A stretch of 64,000 nucleotides of DNA from Micromonospora fulviviridis (GCF_014648395.1 NZ_BMRA01000001.1:624521-688520), one strand, 5' to 3'. Numbered from the stretch's first letter, positions 17,343 through 26,317 are shown. Notes: generated from the sequence alone by a model not told the origin. Program-made: numbers and translations.

Positions 17343-19757
17343 GTGACGTCAGCGGCCACCGTAGCGGCGGGCAGCGGCCCCGGCCGCACGCCGGGCGAGC
17401 TGCTGCGCCGGCTGCGCCTGCGGCACGCCGCCGACCCGGTCACCCACGTCGAGCGGGTGCCGGCCCGGGCCGGCGAGCCGGCGCCGTGGCCGGACTGGGC
17501 CCCCGAAGAACTGCGGGCGGCGTTCGCCCGGCGCGGCGTGGTCGCCCCGTGGCGGCACCAGGCCGAGGCCGCCGAGCTGGCGTACGCGGGAAAGCACGTG
17601 GTGGTGGCCACCGGGACGGCGTCCGGCAAGTCGCTGGCGTACCAGCTGCCGGCACTGGGCACCCTGCTCGCCGACCCGCGCGCCACGGTGCTCTACCTGG
17701 CCCCGACCAAGGCGCTCGCCGCCGACCAGCTCCGCGCCGTCGCCGGCCTGGAACTGGAGGGGGTACGCCCCGCCACCTACGACGGGGACACCCCGCGCAC
17801 CGAGCGGGAGTGGATCCGGCGGCACTCCCGGTTCGTGCTGACCAACCCCGACATGCTGCACCACGGCATCCTGCCCGGGCACGCGCACTGGTCCGGGTTC
17901 CTGCGCCGGCTCGCGTACGTGGTGGTCGACGAGTGCCACACCTACCGGGGCGTGTTCGGCTCGCACGTGGCGCACGTGCTGCGGCGGTTGCGCCGGCAGT
18001 GCGCGCGCTACGGGCGTACCCCCGTGTTCGTGCTGGCCTCGGCCACGTCGGGCGACCCGGCGACGGCGGCCGGGCGGCTCACCGGCCTGCCCGTCGCGGC
18101 CGTCACCGAGGACGCCTCGCCGCGCGGCGGGGTGACCTTCGCGCTGTGGGAGCCGCCGCTGCTGCCCCCTCCCTCCTCGGACGAGGAGCTCGCCGACCTG
18201 GTGTCGGTCCGCCGGTCGGCGCTGCGGGAGACGGCCGACCTCCTCGCCGACAGCGTCATCGAGGGGGTACGCACGCTCGCCTTCGTCCGGTCCCGGCGCG
18301 GCGCCGAGGTGGTCGCCGCGAACGCCCGGCGGGCCCTCGACGAGGCGGTGCCCGGGCTGGGCGACCGGGTGGCCGCCTACCGGGCCGGCTACCTGCGCGA
18401 GGAGCGCCGCGAGTTGGAACGCGCGCTGCTGCACGGCGACCTGCTGGGGCTCGCCTCCACCAACGCGCTGGAACTCGGCGTCGACCTGGTGGGGCTGGAC
18501 GCCGTGCTGATCTGCGGCTGGCCGGGCACCCGGGCCTCGCTCTGGCAGCAGGCCGGCCGGGCCGGCCGCTCCGGCGACGAGGCCCTCGCGGTGCTGGTGG
18601 CCCGGGACGACCCGCTCGACACCTATCTGGTGCACCACCCCGAGGCGCTGTTCGGGCGGCCCGTCGAGGCCACCGTGCTCGACCCGGCCAACCCGTACGT
18701 GCTCGCGCCGCAGCTCGCCTGCGCCGCGCACGAGGCCCCGCTCACCCCGGCCGACCTGGAACTCTTCGGCGAGGGCGCGAAGGAGGCGGTCGACTCGCTG
18801 GTCGAGGCGGGCGCGCTGCGGCAGCGCCCCACCGGCTGGTACTGGCGGCACCGGGAACGCCCCGAGGTCGACCTGCGCGGCGAGGGCGGGGCGCCGGTCT
18901 GCGTGGTGGAGGAGTCCACCGGGCGGCTGCTCGGCACCGTCGACGGCGGCTCCTCGCACTTCCTGCTCCACACCGGCGCGGTCTACCTGCACCAGGGCGT
19001 CTCGTACGTGGTCGACTCCCTCGACCTCGCCGACGGGTGCGCGCTGGTGCACGCCGAGGAGCCGGACTGGTCCACCCACGCCCGGGACGTCACCTCGCTG
19101 TCCGTGGTGTCCGTCCGGTCGTACGTGGACGCCGGGCCGGTCGGGCTCTTCCTCGGCGAGGTGGACGTGACCAGCCAGGTGGTGTCGTACCAGCGGCGAC
19201 GCATCGCCACCGGCGAGGTGATCGACACCCGGCCGCTGGACCTGCCTGCACGCGAACTGCGCACCGTCGCGGTCTGGTTCACCCTCTCGCCGGAGTCGCT
19301 GGCTCTCGCCGGCGTGGAGGCCGCCGACATCCCGGGGGCGCTGCACGCCGCCGAGCACGCCGCGATCGGCCTGCTGCCGCTGATGGCGACCTGCGACCGG
19401 TGGGACATCGGCGGGCTCTCCACCGCCCTGCACCCGGACACCGAGGCGCCCACCGTCTTCGTCTACGACGGACACCCGGGCGGGGCCGGCTTCGCCGAGC
19501 GGGCGTACGGGACGGCCGCCGCCTGGCTGCGCGCCACCCGGGACGCGATCGCCGAGTGCGGCTGCGAGTCGGGGTGCCCGTCCTGCGTCCAGTCCCCGAA
19601 GTGCGGCAACGGGAACAACCCGCTCTCCAAGCCGGACGCCGTCAAGGTCCTGGACGTGGTCCTCGCCAACCTCGCCGCGGTGGAGGCCGGGCGCGGGGAG
19701 GCCGAAGCCGAGCGCGGGGCGGTGTTGCCGCGGCAGGAAGGGCGGGCCGCGGACTGA
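17343..19757 (+). CDS. DEAD/DEAH-box helicase with DUF1998 (MrfA-like)
   Basis: An SF2 helicase of about 804 residues. Motif I is ATGTASGKS, motif Ia LAPTKAL, motif II DECH, motif III SAT, motif [12 protein letters not shown]. The C-terminal DUF1998 region holds the conserved four-Cys cluster [10 protein letters not shown]...[11 protein letters not shown]. These features match MrfA/YprA-type helicases, which act in DNA damage repair in Bacillus. In Actinobacteria this subtype is recorded as the 'helicase/secretion neighbourhood DEAH-box helicase' because it sits beside the Tad operon, as here. GTG at 17343 is the likely start; GTG at 17334 is possible. Confidence 0.92.
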   Translation: MTSAATVAAGSGPGRTPGELLRRLRLRHAADPVTHVERVPARAGEPAPWPDWAPEELRAAFARRGVVAPWRHQAEAAELAYAGKHVVVATGTASGKSLAYQLPALGTLLADPRATVLYLAPTKALAADQLRAVAGLELEGVRPATYDGDTPRTEREWIRRHSRFVLTNPDMLHHGILPGHAHWSGFLRRLAYVVVDECHTYRGVFGSHVAHVLRRLRRQCARYGRTPVFVLASATSGDPATAAGRLTGLPVAAVTEDASPRGGVTFALWEPPLLPPPSSDEELADLVSVRRSALRETADLLADSVIEGVRTLAFVRSRRGAEVVAANARRALDEAVPGLGDRVAAYRAGYLREERRELERALLHGDLLGLASTNALELGVDLVGLDAVLICGWPGTRASLWQQAGRAGRSGDEALAVLVARDDPLDTYLVHHPEALFGRPVEATVLDPANPYVLAPQLACAAHEAPLTPADLELFGEGAKEAVDSLVEAGALRQRPTGWYWRHRERPEVDLRGEGGAPVCVVEESTGRLLGTVDGGSSHFLLHTGAVYLHQGVSYVVDSLDLADGCALVHAEEPDWSTHARDVTSLSVVSVRSYVDAGPVGLFLGEVDVTSQVVSYQRRRIATGEVIDTRPLDLPARELRTVAVWFTLSPESLALAGVEAADIPGALHAAEHAAIGLLPLMATCDRWDIGGLSTALHPDTEAPTVFVYDGHPGGAGFAERAYGTAAAWLRATRDAIAECGCESGCPSCVQSPKCGNGNNPLSKPDAVKVLDVVLANLAAVEAGRGEAEAERGAVLPRQEGRAAD

Positions 19758-19804
19758 CCTCCTGGCTGGTGGGACGCGCGCATGAGTGGGGCGGCGGCGG
19801 GGCA

Positions 19805-19827
19805 TTGACGTATGGGAGCGCTTCCAT
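19805..19827 (+). promoter_or_regulatory. TTGACG element with LacI-type (CebR-like) operator
   Basis: TTGACG (19805-19810) is followed at once by a 16-base near-palindrome, ATGGGAGCGCTTCCAT (19812-19827). The core TGGGAGCGCTTCCA differs by one base from TGGGAGCGCTCCCA, the known CebR/CelR cellobiose-repressor box. An operator just behind a -35 element suits repression. No clear -10 follows. The next start codon is 46 bases downstream. Confidence 0.45.
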
Positions 19828-19872
19828 GTCCTGGTGGAGGCCCCGAGATTCTTCGCGCCGGGAGGTACAGCC

Positions 19873-20079
19873 GTGGCCGACACGATCGCCGAGACCGTCG
19901 ACCTGCTCTACACGATCGACCAGGAGAACCTCACCCCCGACCAGCAGATCGCGCTGGGCGCCGCGCTGGCCAACCTGGCCCAGGCGGAGCGCCTGGAGCA
20001 GATCAACGAGCGCCTGCGCGGCATCCACCAGGTGCTCAACGCCTGGGCCATGAAGGCGACCGTCGACGGCGGCCGCTGA
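19873..20079 (+). CDS. small hypothetical protein (68 aa)
   Basis: Starts at GTG with GGGAGGT seven bases upstream, a strong signal. The product is acidic and helical (ADTIAETVDLLYTIDQENLT, then QQIALGAALANLAQAERLEQ), ending in a basic/Gly tail, with no signal peptide or membrane segment. The helices are amphipathic, which suggests a coiled coil or a small adaptor. I do not recognise a family. It sits between the helicase and a LURP-one-like gene, behind a CebR-like operator, so it may be separately regulated. Confidence 0.6.
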   Translation: MADTIAETVDLLYTIDQENLTPDQQIALGAALANLAQAERLEQINERLRGIHQVLNAWAMKATVDGGR

Positions 20080-20199
20080 CCGCCGGCCCGGGGGTGGACG
20101 GCGGTCGATCGGATCACCGGCCGGAACGCGCCGGCCGCGGGCGGGCGGGGACGCCTGAGCTGTGCGAGACTCCGGCGTTCACCACTTCAAGGAGATCAG

Positions 20200-20778
20200 A
20201 TGCAGCTCGACAGCTTGCAGGCCCAGCAGCGGTTCATCGTCCGCCAGCGGATCCGGATGATGGTCAACCAGTACGAGGTCCACTCCGCGGCGCCGGACGG
20301 TTCCGAGGGTGGGCTGCTCGCGTTCGCGCAGCAGAAGCGGCTCGCGTTCAAGGAGCAGGTGACCATCTACACCGACGACTCCAAGCAGTACCCCCTGCTC
20401 GGCTTCAAGGCCCGGCAGCGCCTCGACCTGGGCGCCACGTACGACGTGACCGACCACGCCGGCACCCCGATCGGCCTGTTCCGCAAGGACTTCGCCCAGT
20501 CGCTGCTGCGCTCCACCTGGCACGTCGAGCAGGCCGGCCTGCCGCAGATCACCGGGCAGGAGCGCAGCCTGCCGGTGGCCCTGCTGCGCCGCTTCGTCGA
20601 CTCGCTCTCCTGGCTGCCCTACCACTTCGACTTCGTGGCCGACGGCCAGCCGGTGTTCTCGGTCGACAAGAAGTGGGGCCTGCGCGACCGGTACGTCGTC
20701 GACATCCACCACCCGCAGATCGACCGGCGACTCGTGATCGCCATGGCGGTCGGCCTGGACGCCCTCCAGTCCCGCTGA
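20200..20778 (+). CDS. LURP-one-related (tubby C-terminal-like) protein
   Basis: A 192-residue beta-rich protein of the LURP-one-related/tubby-like family. It contains the strand pattern RFIVRQRIRMMVNQYEVHSA, then the conserved LLAFAQQKRLAFKEQVTIY segment and LGATYDVTDHAGTPIG. Related proteins are thought to be membrane-tethered phospholipid or scramblase-like proteins; the bacterial function is unknown. A strong AAGGAGA site precedes the ATG. It is convergent with the Tad operon and separated from it by a strong hairpin. The C-terminal segment (LVIAMAVGLDALQ) is mildly hydrophobic. Confidence 0.8.
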   Translation: MQLDSLQAQQRFIVRQRIRMMVNQYEVHSAAPDGSEGGLLAFAQQKRLAFKEQVTIYTDDSKQYPLLGFKARQRLDLGATYDVTDHAGTPIGLFRKDFAQSLLRSTWHVEQAGLPQITGQERSLPVALLRRFVDSLSWLPYHFDFVADGQPVFSVDKKWGLRDRYVVDIHHPQIDRRLVIAMAVGLDALQSR

Positions 20779-20815
20779 CGGCCGCGGCTCACCGACCACG
20801 CGGCGCGACTCCCGC

Positions 20816-20849
20816 GGTGTCGGGGCGGTACGGCCTCCGCCCCGACACC
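20816..20849. terminator. bidirectional terminator between LURP gene and Tad operon
   Basis: GGTGTCGGGGCGG (20816-20828) pairs perfectly with CCGCCCCGACACC (20837-20849) across an eight-base loop, between convergent genes. Confidence 0.75.
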
Positions 20850-20887
20850 ACCGTCGGTACGCCGTGCCTGCGTCGGGTCGACGCTCC

Positions 20888-21364
20888 TCAGCCCCGGGAC
20901 GGCCCGGCACGGGAGGTCACCCTCGCCGAGCGGACGAGCCAGGGCAGCGGAGCGACCCTGACCTCCGCCGTCGCGACGACGTCGAGACCGTCGAGCCGGC
21001 AGGCCGTCAGCCGACCGCCGTTCGCCGCGGCCAGGTCGGCGGCCCGTCCACACGCCTCGCCGGTGCCCTCGATCGCCCGGCCGGCGCCACCGAGAGCCGC
21101 GAAATCGGCGGCGTTGCGGGCCTGGTGACGCGCGCACCGGGCCGCGCCGAGGCCGGCGCCGAAGAGCCCGACCAACACGAACACCATCCCCACCGCGAGC
21201 AGGCACACGGTCGCCCCGCCCCGCTCGGTGTCCCGACGGCCGCGAAGCGCCTGCTGCGATCGCTGCCGGACCCGCAGCCTCCGGTCTCCCCACCCGTTCC
21301 GCCCCCGGTGTCCCCACCCGTCGGCCGCCCGACGGGCCGGGCGGGCGCGGCAGCGCCGGGTCAC
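20888..21364 (-). CDS. TadE-like secreted protein of helicase/secretion neighbourhood
   Basis: Last gene of the Tad operon. It starts at GTG 21364 overlapping the TadE stop (GTGA); 158 residues. A basic N-terminal stretch leads into one hydrophobic helix (ATVCLLAVGMVFVLVGLFGAG), then HQARNAADFAALGGAGRAIEG. This is the TadE/RcpC-like 'pseudopilin' pattern also seen in Rv3654c-like proteins. The final part is a small beta-rich domain with two Cys residues. The basic leader of about 45 residues before the helix is longer than usual, so the real start may be internal. Confidence 0.7.
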   Translation of the reverse strand: MTRRCRARPARRAADGWGHRGRNGWGDRRLRVRQRSQQALRGRRDTERGGATVCLLAVGMVFVLVGLFGAGLGAARCARHQARNAADFAALGGAGRAIEGTGEACGRAADLAAANGGRLTACRLDGLDVVATAEVRVAPLPWLVRSARVTSRAGPSRG

Positions 21365-21939
21365 GGCAGCGGTCCCGGGGAGCCGGGCTCGACAGCGGCC
21401 ACGGCGGTGCCCGACACGGTGAGCCGCGGCAGCCGGGCACCGAAGCTCCGAACCGGTGCCCGCACGGTCACGGTGACCCGGTCGCCGGCCACGGTCACCG
21501 AGATGTCGGCGCCGGCCGGGGCGTACCGGGAGCCGGCGGTCGACCCGGGTTCGCCCCGGGCGGCGGCGAGTGCCGCCTCCCGCGCGGCGTCCAGGCAACC
21601 GGCCCGCGTGGTCACGGCGTCGACCGCGGTGAGGCCGGCGAAGAGGAGAAGCATCAGCGCCGGCAGGCCGGCCGCCAACTCGGCCGTGAACGAGCCCCGC
21701 TCCCGCGCTCCCCACGGTCGCTGCCCGGCAGTCCGTCCCGACTGCCCGGTCCTGGCCCCGGTCCCGGTCCCGGTCGCAGGGCCAGAGCTAGAGCCGAGGC
21801 CGGGCCTGGGGCCAAGGCCCGAGCCCGAGCCAGGGCCAGGGCCAGGGCCAGGGCCAGAGCTAAGGCCAAGGCCACGGCCACTGGGCGGTGAGCCTGGGTC
21901 CGGGCCGGGTTGGCGGCCGGCCCACCGGCGACCGGTCAC
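21361..21939 (-). CDS. TadE-family pilus minor pilin with Pro/Gly-rich leader
   Basis: The core begins near residue 80 with ERGSFTAELAAGLPALMLLLFAG, the Glu-containing prepilin-like helix of TadE-type pseudopilins, followed by a C-terminal beta domain. Family members help assemble Flp/Tad pili. Translation starts at GTG 21939, overlapping the pilin stop by four bases, so the leader is likely translated. The leader is about 75 residues of Pro-Gly, Ser-Gly and Thr-Gly repeats coded by a hexamer-like DNA tract, unusual for a pseudopilin. A shorter internal start cannot be excluded. Confidence 0.78.
   Translation of the reverse strand: MTGRRWAGRQPGPDPGSPPSGRGLGLSSGPGPGPGPGSGSGLGPRPGLGSSSGPATGTGTGARTGQSGRTAGQRPWGARERGSFTAELAAGLPALMLLLFAGLTAVDAVTTRAGCLDAAREAALAAARGEPGSTAGSRYAPAGADISVTVAGDRVTVTVRAPVRSFGARLPRLTVSGTAVAAVEPGSPGPLP
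21771..21880. repeat. imperfect hexamer tandem tract inside tadE-like gene
   Basis: Repeats of CCAGGG, CCCGGT and related hexamers (best run near 21835-21865) encode Pro-Gly and Ser-Gly dipeptides on the minus strand. Such tracts can change length by slippage; hexamer changes keep the frame. Confidence 0.7.
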
Positions 21940-22103
21940 TTCAAGGCCCGGTCGATGACGGCGGTGAGCGCGGACTGCACGTTGCCGGAGGTCAGCACCT
22001 TCAGCAGGATCCCCGCGAAGGCGACGGCCGCGAGCGTTCCCACGGCGTACTCGGCCGTGTTCATCCCGGCGTCGCCGCGCAGGCGGGTGAGGAGTTTGCG
22101 CAT
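21936..22103 (-). CDS. Flp-like pilin (DUF4244)
   Basis: A 55-residue protein and the likely major pilin of the Tad pilus. A short basic leader (MRKLLTRLRGDAG) precedes MNTAEYAVGTLAAVAFAGIL, with Glu five residues into the mature helix as in type IVb pilins. The prepilin peptidase should cut at Gly13. The C-terminal part is very short, typical of actinobacterial Flp. The ATG follows GGGAG. It overlaps the next gene by GTGA. It sits between the TadC-like gene and the two pseudopilin genes. Confidence 0.85.
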   Translation of the reverse strand: MRKLLTRLRGDAGMNTAEYAVGTLAAVAFAGILLKVLTSGNVQSALTAVIDRALK

Positions 22104-22126
22104 GTCGTACTCCCTTTCTCGGGGAT

Positions 22127-22861
22127 TCAGAGCACGTCGCCGAGGACGGCGACGATCACCGGCACCAGACCGGCGAGAATGAAGGCGGGCAGAAAGCAGA
22201 GCCCGAGCGGCAACACGATGAGCACCCCGGCCCGGCGGGCGGCGGCCTCGGCCGCGGTCGAGCGGTCGGACCGCAGGTCGTCGGCGAGCCGTGTGAGCGC
22301 GCCGGCCAGCGCCGCGCCGCTGCTCGACGAGCGGATCGCGCCGGTCACCAGGCGCTCCGCCCCAGGCACGGGTCCCAGGTGCTCCCACGCCTCCGCCGCC
22401 GTGCCACCGAGTTCCAGCGTCCGTCCCACCCGGCCGAGCCGGTCGGCGAGCGGTCCACCGAGCGCGTCGGCGACCGCCAGCACCGAGCGGTCCACGGGTG
22501 CGCCGGCCCGGAGCGCGGCGGCCAGCAGGTCGGCGGCGAGGGGCAGGTCGGCGGCCTCCCGAAGCCGGCGGTCGCGGACGGCCCGGGGCTCGATCCGCCG
22601 CAGCAGGCGGTCGGCGGCCGTCCCGGCCATCGCCCCGACGAGCACGCCCGCCCAGCCACCCACCACGACCAGCGCGGCCACCCCCGCCAGGCCGGCTCCG
22701 AGCCGGACCCGGTCCGGCCACCAGGCCGGGCGGCTCCGCTCCGCCGGCCGGTCAGGGATGAGGAGGCGCAGTCGCCGCGCCGGACGGACGGCGGGCCCGG
22801 ACACGACCAGGAGCAAGGCCGCCCCGCCCAGGCAGGCGGCGGCCACCACCGGCCGCGACAT
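22127..22861 (-). CDS. Tad secretion system membrane protein TadC-like (T2SSF domain)
   Basis: A 244-residue polytopic protein of the type II secretion F family. Membrane segments lie at both ends, around a cytoplasmic helical T2SSF domain (DLPLAADLLAAALRAGAPVD). The C-terminal pair of membrane helices ends LVPVIVAVLGDVL. In Tad systems two such proteins form the inner-membrane platform under the ATPase. Its ATG shares one base with the TadB-like stop (TGATG). Confidence 0.82.
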   Translation of the reverse strand: MSRPVVAAACLGGAALLLVVSGPAVRPARRLRLLIPDRPAERSRPAWWPDRVRLGAGLAGVAALVVVGGWAGVLVGAMAGTAADRLLRRIEPRAVRDRRLREAADLPLAADLLAAALRAGAPVDRSVLAVADALGGPLADRLGRVGRTLELGGTAAEAWEHLGPVPGAERLVTGAIRSSSSGAALAGALTRLADDLRSDRSTAAEAAARRAGVLIVLPLGLCFLPAFILAGLVPVIVAVLGDVL

Positions 22862-24009
22862 CAGGCGGCCCGCCCGGGCGCCGCGCCGAGCCGCTCCGCC
22901 CAGAGCAGCCCGCCGAGCTGCAGGGCGACGGCCGCGACGGCACTGCCGCCACCGACCGGGGTGTGCAGGAGCACGGCCACCGGGTCGACGCCGATGGCGT
23001 ACCCGAGCCCGATCCCGCCGAGCGGCAGCCCGGCGAGCAGCCAGGCGGTCGCCCGGGCGCCGGCCGCCTGCGCGGCGGCCGCGGCCAGGCCCCGGTCCGC
23101 CGCCCGGGCGTCGGCCTCGACCCGTTCGAGCAGCTCGGCCAGGGGCGCCCCGGTGCGGTCGGCCAGCCGGACGGCGGCTCGCGCCAACCGGGCGACGCGT
23201 CGCGGACCGTCGCCGATCGCAGCGCCGGCCGGCAGCCCGGCCCGCAGGTCGGCGGCGAGCGCGCCGAGCTGGTCCAGGTCGTGGCGGTGGGCCCGGTCGG
23301 CCGCCCGGCGGACCCGCCGGCGCAGCAGCGCCCGCGCCGCGAGCGTGCCGTAGGCAGCCAGCACCACCGCGGCCACCGGGCCGCCGAGCAGCGCTCCGGC
23401 CCCGGCGCCGACCACTGCCGCCGCCAGCAGGGCGGGCCGCCCGGACCACGGCGAACGACCGACCACGCCGGACGGCGCCGATTCGGACGACGGCGAGACG
23501 GCACCCGATCGCCGGTAGCGGAATGCCGCGGCCATCCGGAACCGGGGCGCCCGATCCAGGACGACGAGAGCGGCGGCCAGCCCGGATCGGGGTGCGCTGC
23601 GCCGAGGGTGCGCCACTCGCACTGATTCTCTGGTGCGGACGGAGTCGGTGGGGATGAGCCCGGCGGCCGGGCGGGTCGGGTCACGCCGCCCCGGTGGCCG
23701 CCCGGCAGGGGGACGGTCGGTGGGACGTCCGGGCGGGTGGGGCACGCGGGGGTGCGGCGTTCGCACCACCGGCCCGGGCCCCGCCCCCGACCGGACGCAG
23801 GTCGGCCCGAGCCCCGCGCCCGGGCGGTCGGAGTTCGGCCCGTGCCCCGCGCCCGGGCGGATGCAGGTCGGTCGGGTGTCGCCAGGACCGGGGTGGTTCC
23901 CCAGGTCGAGGACCGCGTGCCGCCGGGCCCGGCCGCCGCGCAGCGGCCAGGCGACCGCCACGGCGGCGCCGGTCAGGAGCACGGCCACCAGCCACACCGG
24001 GCCGGTCAC
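22861..24009 (-). CDS. Tad secretion system membrane protein TadB-like with repeat-rich insert
   Basis: The 382-residue product starts at GTG 24009 overlapping the tadA stop (GTGA). It begins with one membrane helix (VWLVAVLLTGAAVAVAWPL). An insertion of about 80 residues rich in Pro, Gly and Arg follows, including three 11-residue units with core PGAGxGP. The C-terminal 230 residues are the usual TadB/T2SSF region (HDLDQLGALAADLRAGLPAG) with terminal membrane helices. It should pair with the TadC-like protein. The insert looks disordered and is coded by a 33-bp DNA repeat, so it is probably a recent expansion. Confidence 0.8.
   Translation of the reverse strand: MTGPVWLVAVLLTGAAVAVAWPLRGGRARRHAVLDLGNHPGPGDTRPTCIRPGAGHGPNSDRPGAGLGPTCVRSGAGPGPVVRTPHPRVPHPPGRPTDRPPAGRPPGRRDPTRPAAGLIPTDSVRTRESVRVAHPRRSAPRSGLAAALVVLDRAPRFRMAAAFRYRRSGAVSPSSESAPSGVVGRSPWSGRPALLAAAVVGAGAGALLGGPVAAVVLAAYGTLAARALLRRRVRRAADRAHRHDLDQLGALAADLRAGLPAGAAIGDGPRRVARLARAAVRLADRTGAPLAELLERVEADARAADRGLAAAAAQAAGARATAWLLAGLPLGGIGLGYAIGVDPVAVLLHTPVGGGSAVAAVALQLGGLLWAERLGAAPGRAA
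23770..23860. repeat. three 33-bp tandem repeats inside tadB-like gene
   Basis: Units start at 23770, 23803 and 23836, exactly 33 bp apart, each beginning CGGCCCG followed by GCCCCGC. They encode three 11-residue units. The period keeps the reading frame. Confidence 0.8.
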
Positions 24010-25217
24010 GACGGGCCCGCCGAGCCGGGCCACGCCGCGCAGAGGATCGGTGGCACCGTCACTCCGCGCCCGCGCAGCAGGGCGCCGAGAGGTCGGGCCG
24101 CGAGCCCGAGCCCGCGGCCGCGTAGCCAGGCCGGAACCACGGTGACCACCCGGTCCGGCCCCTCGGGCAGGAGCAGGCTGACCGATTCCAGCACCCGGCC
24201 CTCGGTGGTCCGCCGGACCTGCAGGAGAACCTGGAGTGCGGCGGCGACCTGGGCGTGCAGGGCGGCCCGGGGCAGACCACCGAGCATCCCGAGCGCCTCC
24301 AGCCGGGCCGGTACGTCCGTCGCGGCGTTGGCGTGCAGCGTCCCGGCCCCGCCGTCGTGGCCGGTGTTCAACGCGGCGAGCAGGTCGACCACCTCGGCGC
24401 CCCGGCACTCGCCCACCACCAGCCGGTCCGGCCGCATCCGCAGCGCCTGCCGGACCAGGACGCTCAGCCCGACCGCCCCGGCGCCCTCCACGTTGGACGT
24501 ACGCGCCTGGAGGCCGATCACGTGCGGGTGCACGGGCCGCAGCTCGGCCGCGTCCTCCACGAGCACGATGCGCTCGGTCCCCGGCACCAGCCCGAGCAGC
24601 GTGTTGAGCAGGGTGGTCTTGCCGGAGCCGGTCCCGCCCGTGACCAGGTACGCCAACCGGGCGGCCACCACGGCGGCGAGCAGCGGGGCGACCGGCCGGG
24701 GCACGGTGCCCTGCCGGACCAGTTCGTCGAGGGTGAACGGCCGCTGCCGGAAGGTGCGCAGCGACAGGTAGGGCCCGTCGGTCGCCACCGGTGGCAGCAC
24801 GGCGTGCAGGCGGGTGCCGTCGGGCAGCCGGGCGTCGGCGTACGGGGAGGCGTCGTCGAGCCGGCGTCCGGCGGCCGCGGTGAGGCGCTGAGCCAGCCGG
24901 CGGACGTCGTCGACCGTGCCCAGCGGCACGGCCACCTGGTGCAGGCCCCGTCCCCGGTCGACCCAGACCCGGGTGCCGTTCACGAGCACGTCGGTGACCT
25001 GCGGATCGGCCAGCAGGGGCGCGAGCGGGCCGGCGCCGACGAGGTCGTCGTGGACCCGGTCGGCGATCCGCAGCAGGGCGGTGTCCCCGAGCACGGCGGC
25101 GTCCGGCTCGGCGCGTACGGCGGAGACGATGGCCGCGGGCGTGACCGGGGTGGCCTCGGCGGCGAACCGGTGCCGGACGCGGACGGCCAGTTCCCCGGCA
25201 TCGGCCGGCCCGGTCAC
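24006..25217 (-). CDS. tadA: Tad pilus ATPase TadA (CpaF-type)
   Basis: Secretion ATPase of 403 residues that powers pilus assembly. Motifs in order: an N-terminal domain with ADPQVTDVLVNGT, Walker A GGTGSGKTT (about residue 210), the Asp box VEDAAEL, Walker B RPDRLVVGECRG, and the His box with TLHANAATD. Actinobacteria have a distinct subgroup recorded as 'helicase/secretion neighbourhood ATPase', and this context matches. GTG at 25217 overlaps the CpaE stop (GTGA), fixing the start. Confidence 0.93.
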   Translation of the reverse strand: MTGPADAGELAVRVRHRFAAEATPVTPAAIVSAVRAEPDAAVLGDTALLRIADRVHDDLVGAGPLAPLLADPQVTDVLVNGTRVWVDRGRGLHQVAVPLGTVDDVRRLAQRLTAAAGRRLDDASPYADARLPDGTRLHAVLPPVATDGPYLSLRTFRQRPFTLDELVRQGTVPRPVAPLLAAVVAARLAYLVTGGTGSGKTTLLNTLLGLVPGTERIVLVEDAAELRPVHPHVIGLQARTSNVEGAGAVGLSVLVRQALRMRPDRLVVGECRGAEVVDLLAALNTGHDGGAGTLHANAATDVPARLEALGMLGGLPRAALHAQVAAALQVLLQVRRTTEGRVLESVSLLLPEGPDRVVTVVPAWLRGRGLGLAARPLGALLRGRGVTVPPILCAAWPGSAGPS

Positions 25218-26317
25218 GCCGCACCCGCCGCGGGCGCGTCGGCCATGCCGTCGAGGAGCCGCTGGCAGAGCACGGCGAGTGGACCCTTCCCGGTGGCGGC
25301 CGGCGCCTCGCCGCGTTCCAGCCCTCGGCAGAGCCCCGGCTCGGGCCGGAGCGTGCCGGCCAGCGGCAGCCCGAGCGCCCGGGCCACCTCGCTCGCCCGG
25401 AGCCGGCCGGGAGCGGGACCGCGCACCACCACCGCCAGGTCGGCGCAGTGCGGGGCGGCCACGGCGACGACCCGGGCCGCGGCGGCGGTGGCCCGCAGCT
25501 CGGCCGGCACGACGATCAGTGCCCGGTCGGCCGCCTGGAGGGCGACCACGGCCGCGTCGTCCAGGTGGCGGGGCAGGTCGAGGACGACCACGTCGCGGCC
25601 GCGGCGGGCGGCGTCGACGGTGGCGGCCATCGCCTCGGCCGGTAGGTGCCGCAGCGCGCCCCGGTCCCAGGAGAGGACGACGAGGTCGCCTCGGCTGGGC
25701 AGGGCGCGGACCAGCGACGGCGGGTCCACCCGGCCGTCTGTGCCGGTGAGCCCGGGCCAGCGCAGCCCTTCGAGCTGCTCCCAGCCGAGCACGAGGTCGA
25801 GGCCGCCGCCGAGCGGGTCGGCGTCCACCAGCAGGGTGCGCAGCCGGGCTCGGGCCGCCGTGACGGCGAGGCCCCCGGCCAGCACGCTGGCGCCGGCGCC
25901 GCCCCGCCCGCCGAGCACCGCCACGACGCGGGCCGGGCCGCCGCCGGGCAGCTCGCCGGCACACTCGGCGAACCGGTCGACGAGCCATGGCTCGGCCGCG
26001 GGCAGGGTGGCGACGTGCTCGGCGCCGATCAGCTCGGCGACCTCCGTACCTGGATCGAGTTGGCCGGAGCGACCGACCAGCACCGTCCGGGGCCGGCGCG
26101 GCAGGCGGGCCCGCAGGCAGGCCTGCGCCTGGTCGGCGCCGACCAGCACGAGCGGCGCGGGCGTCCAGCGGGCGCGGGCGGCGGCGGGATCGGCGGCCAG
26201 CTCGACCTCGGTGCCGCCCGCCGCGGCCAGCCGCAGCAGTTCGTCGAGGAGGTCGCCGTCGGCGGTGATGAGCAGGGGCAGCCGGCGGTACGGCGGCAGC
26301 GGGGTACGGGGCGGCAT
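25214..26317 (-). CDS. CpaE/Ssd-like ParA-family protein
   Basis: First gene of the Tad operon. The 367-residue product has an N-terminal receiver-like region, then a MinD/ParA ATPase domain. VLGGRGGAGAS stands in the P-loop position but lacks the usual Lys-Thr/Ser ending, while LLVDADPLGGGLDLVLG and VVVLDLP follow the ParA pattern. Mycobacterial Ssd and actinobacterial CpaE-like proteins belong here and help localise the secretion system or septum. ATG at 26317 follows GGAGG; the longer frame has no support. The degenerate P-loop suggests weak ATP use. Confidence 0.85.
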   Translation of the reverse strand: MPPRTPLPPYRRLPLLITADGDLLDELLRLAAAGGTEVELAADPAAARARWTPAPLVLVGADQAQACLRARLPRRPRTVLVGRSGQLDPGTEVAELIGAEHVATLPAAEPWLVDRFAECAGELPGGGPARVVAVLGGRGGAGASVLAGGLAVTAARARLRTLLVDADPLGGGLDLVLGWEQLEGLRWPGLTGTDGRVDPPSLVRALPSRGDLVVLSWDRGALRHLPAEAMAATVDAARRGRDVVVLDLPRHLDDAAVVALQAADRALIVVPAELRATAAAARVVAVAAPHCADLAVVVRGPAPGRLRASEVARALGLPLAGTLRPEPGLCRGLERGEAPAATGKGPLAVLCQRLLDGMADAPAAGAA

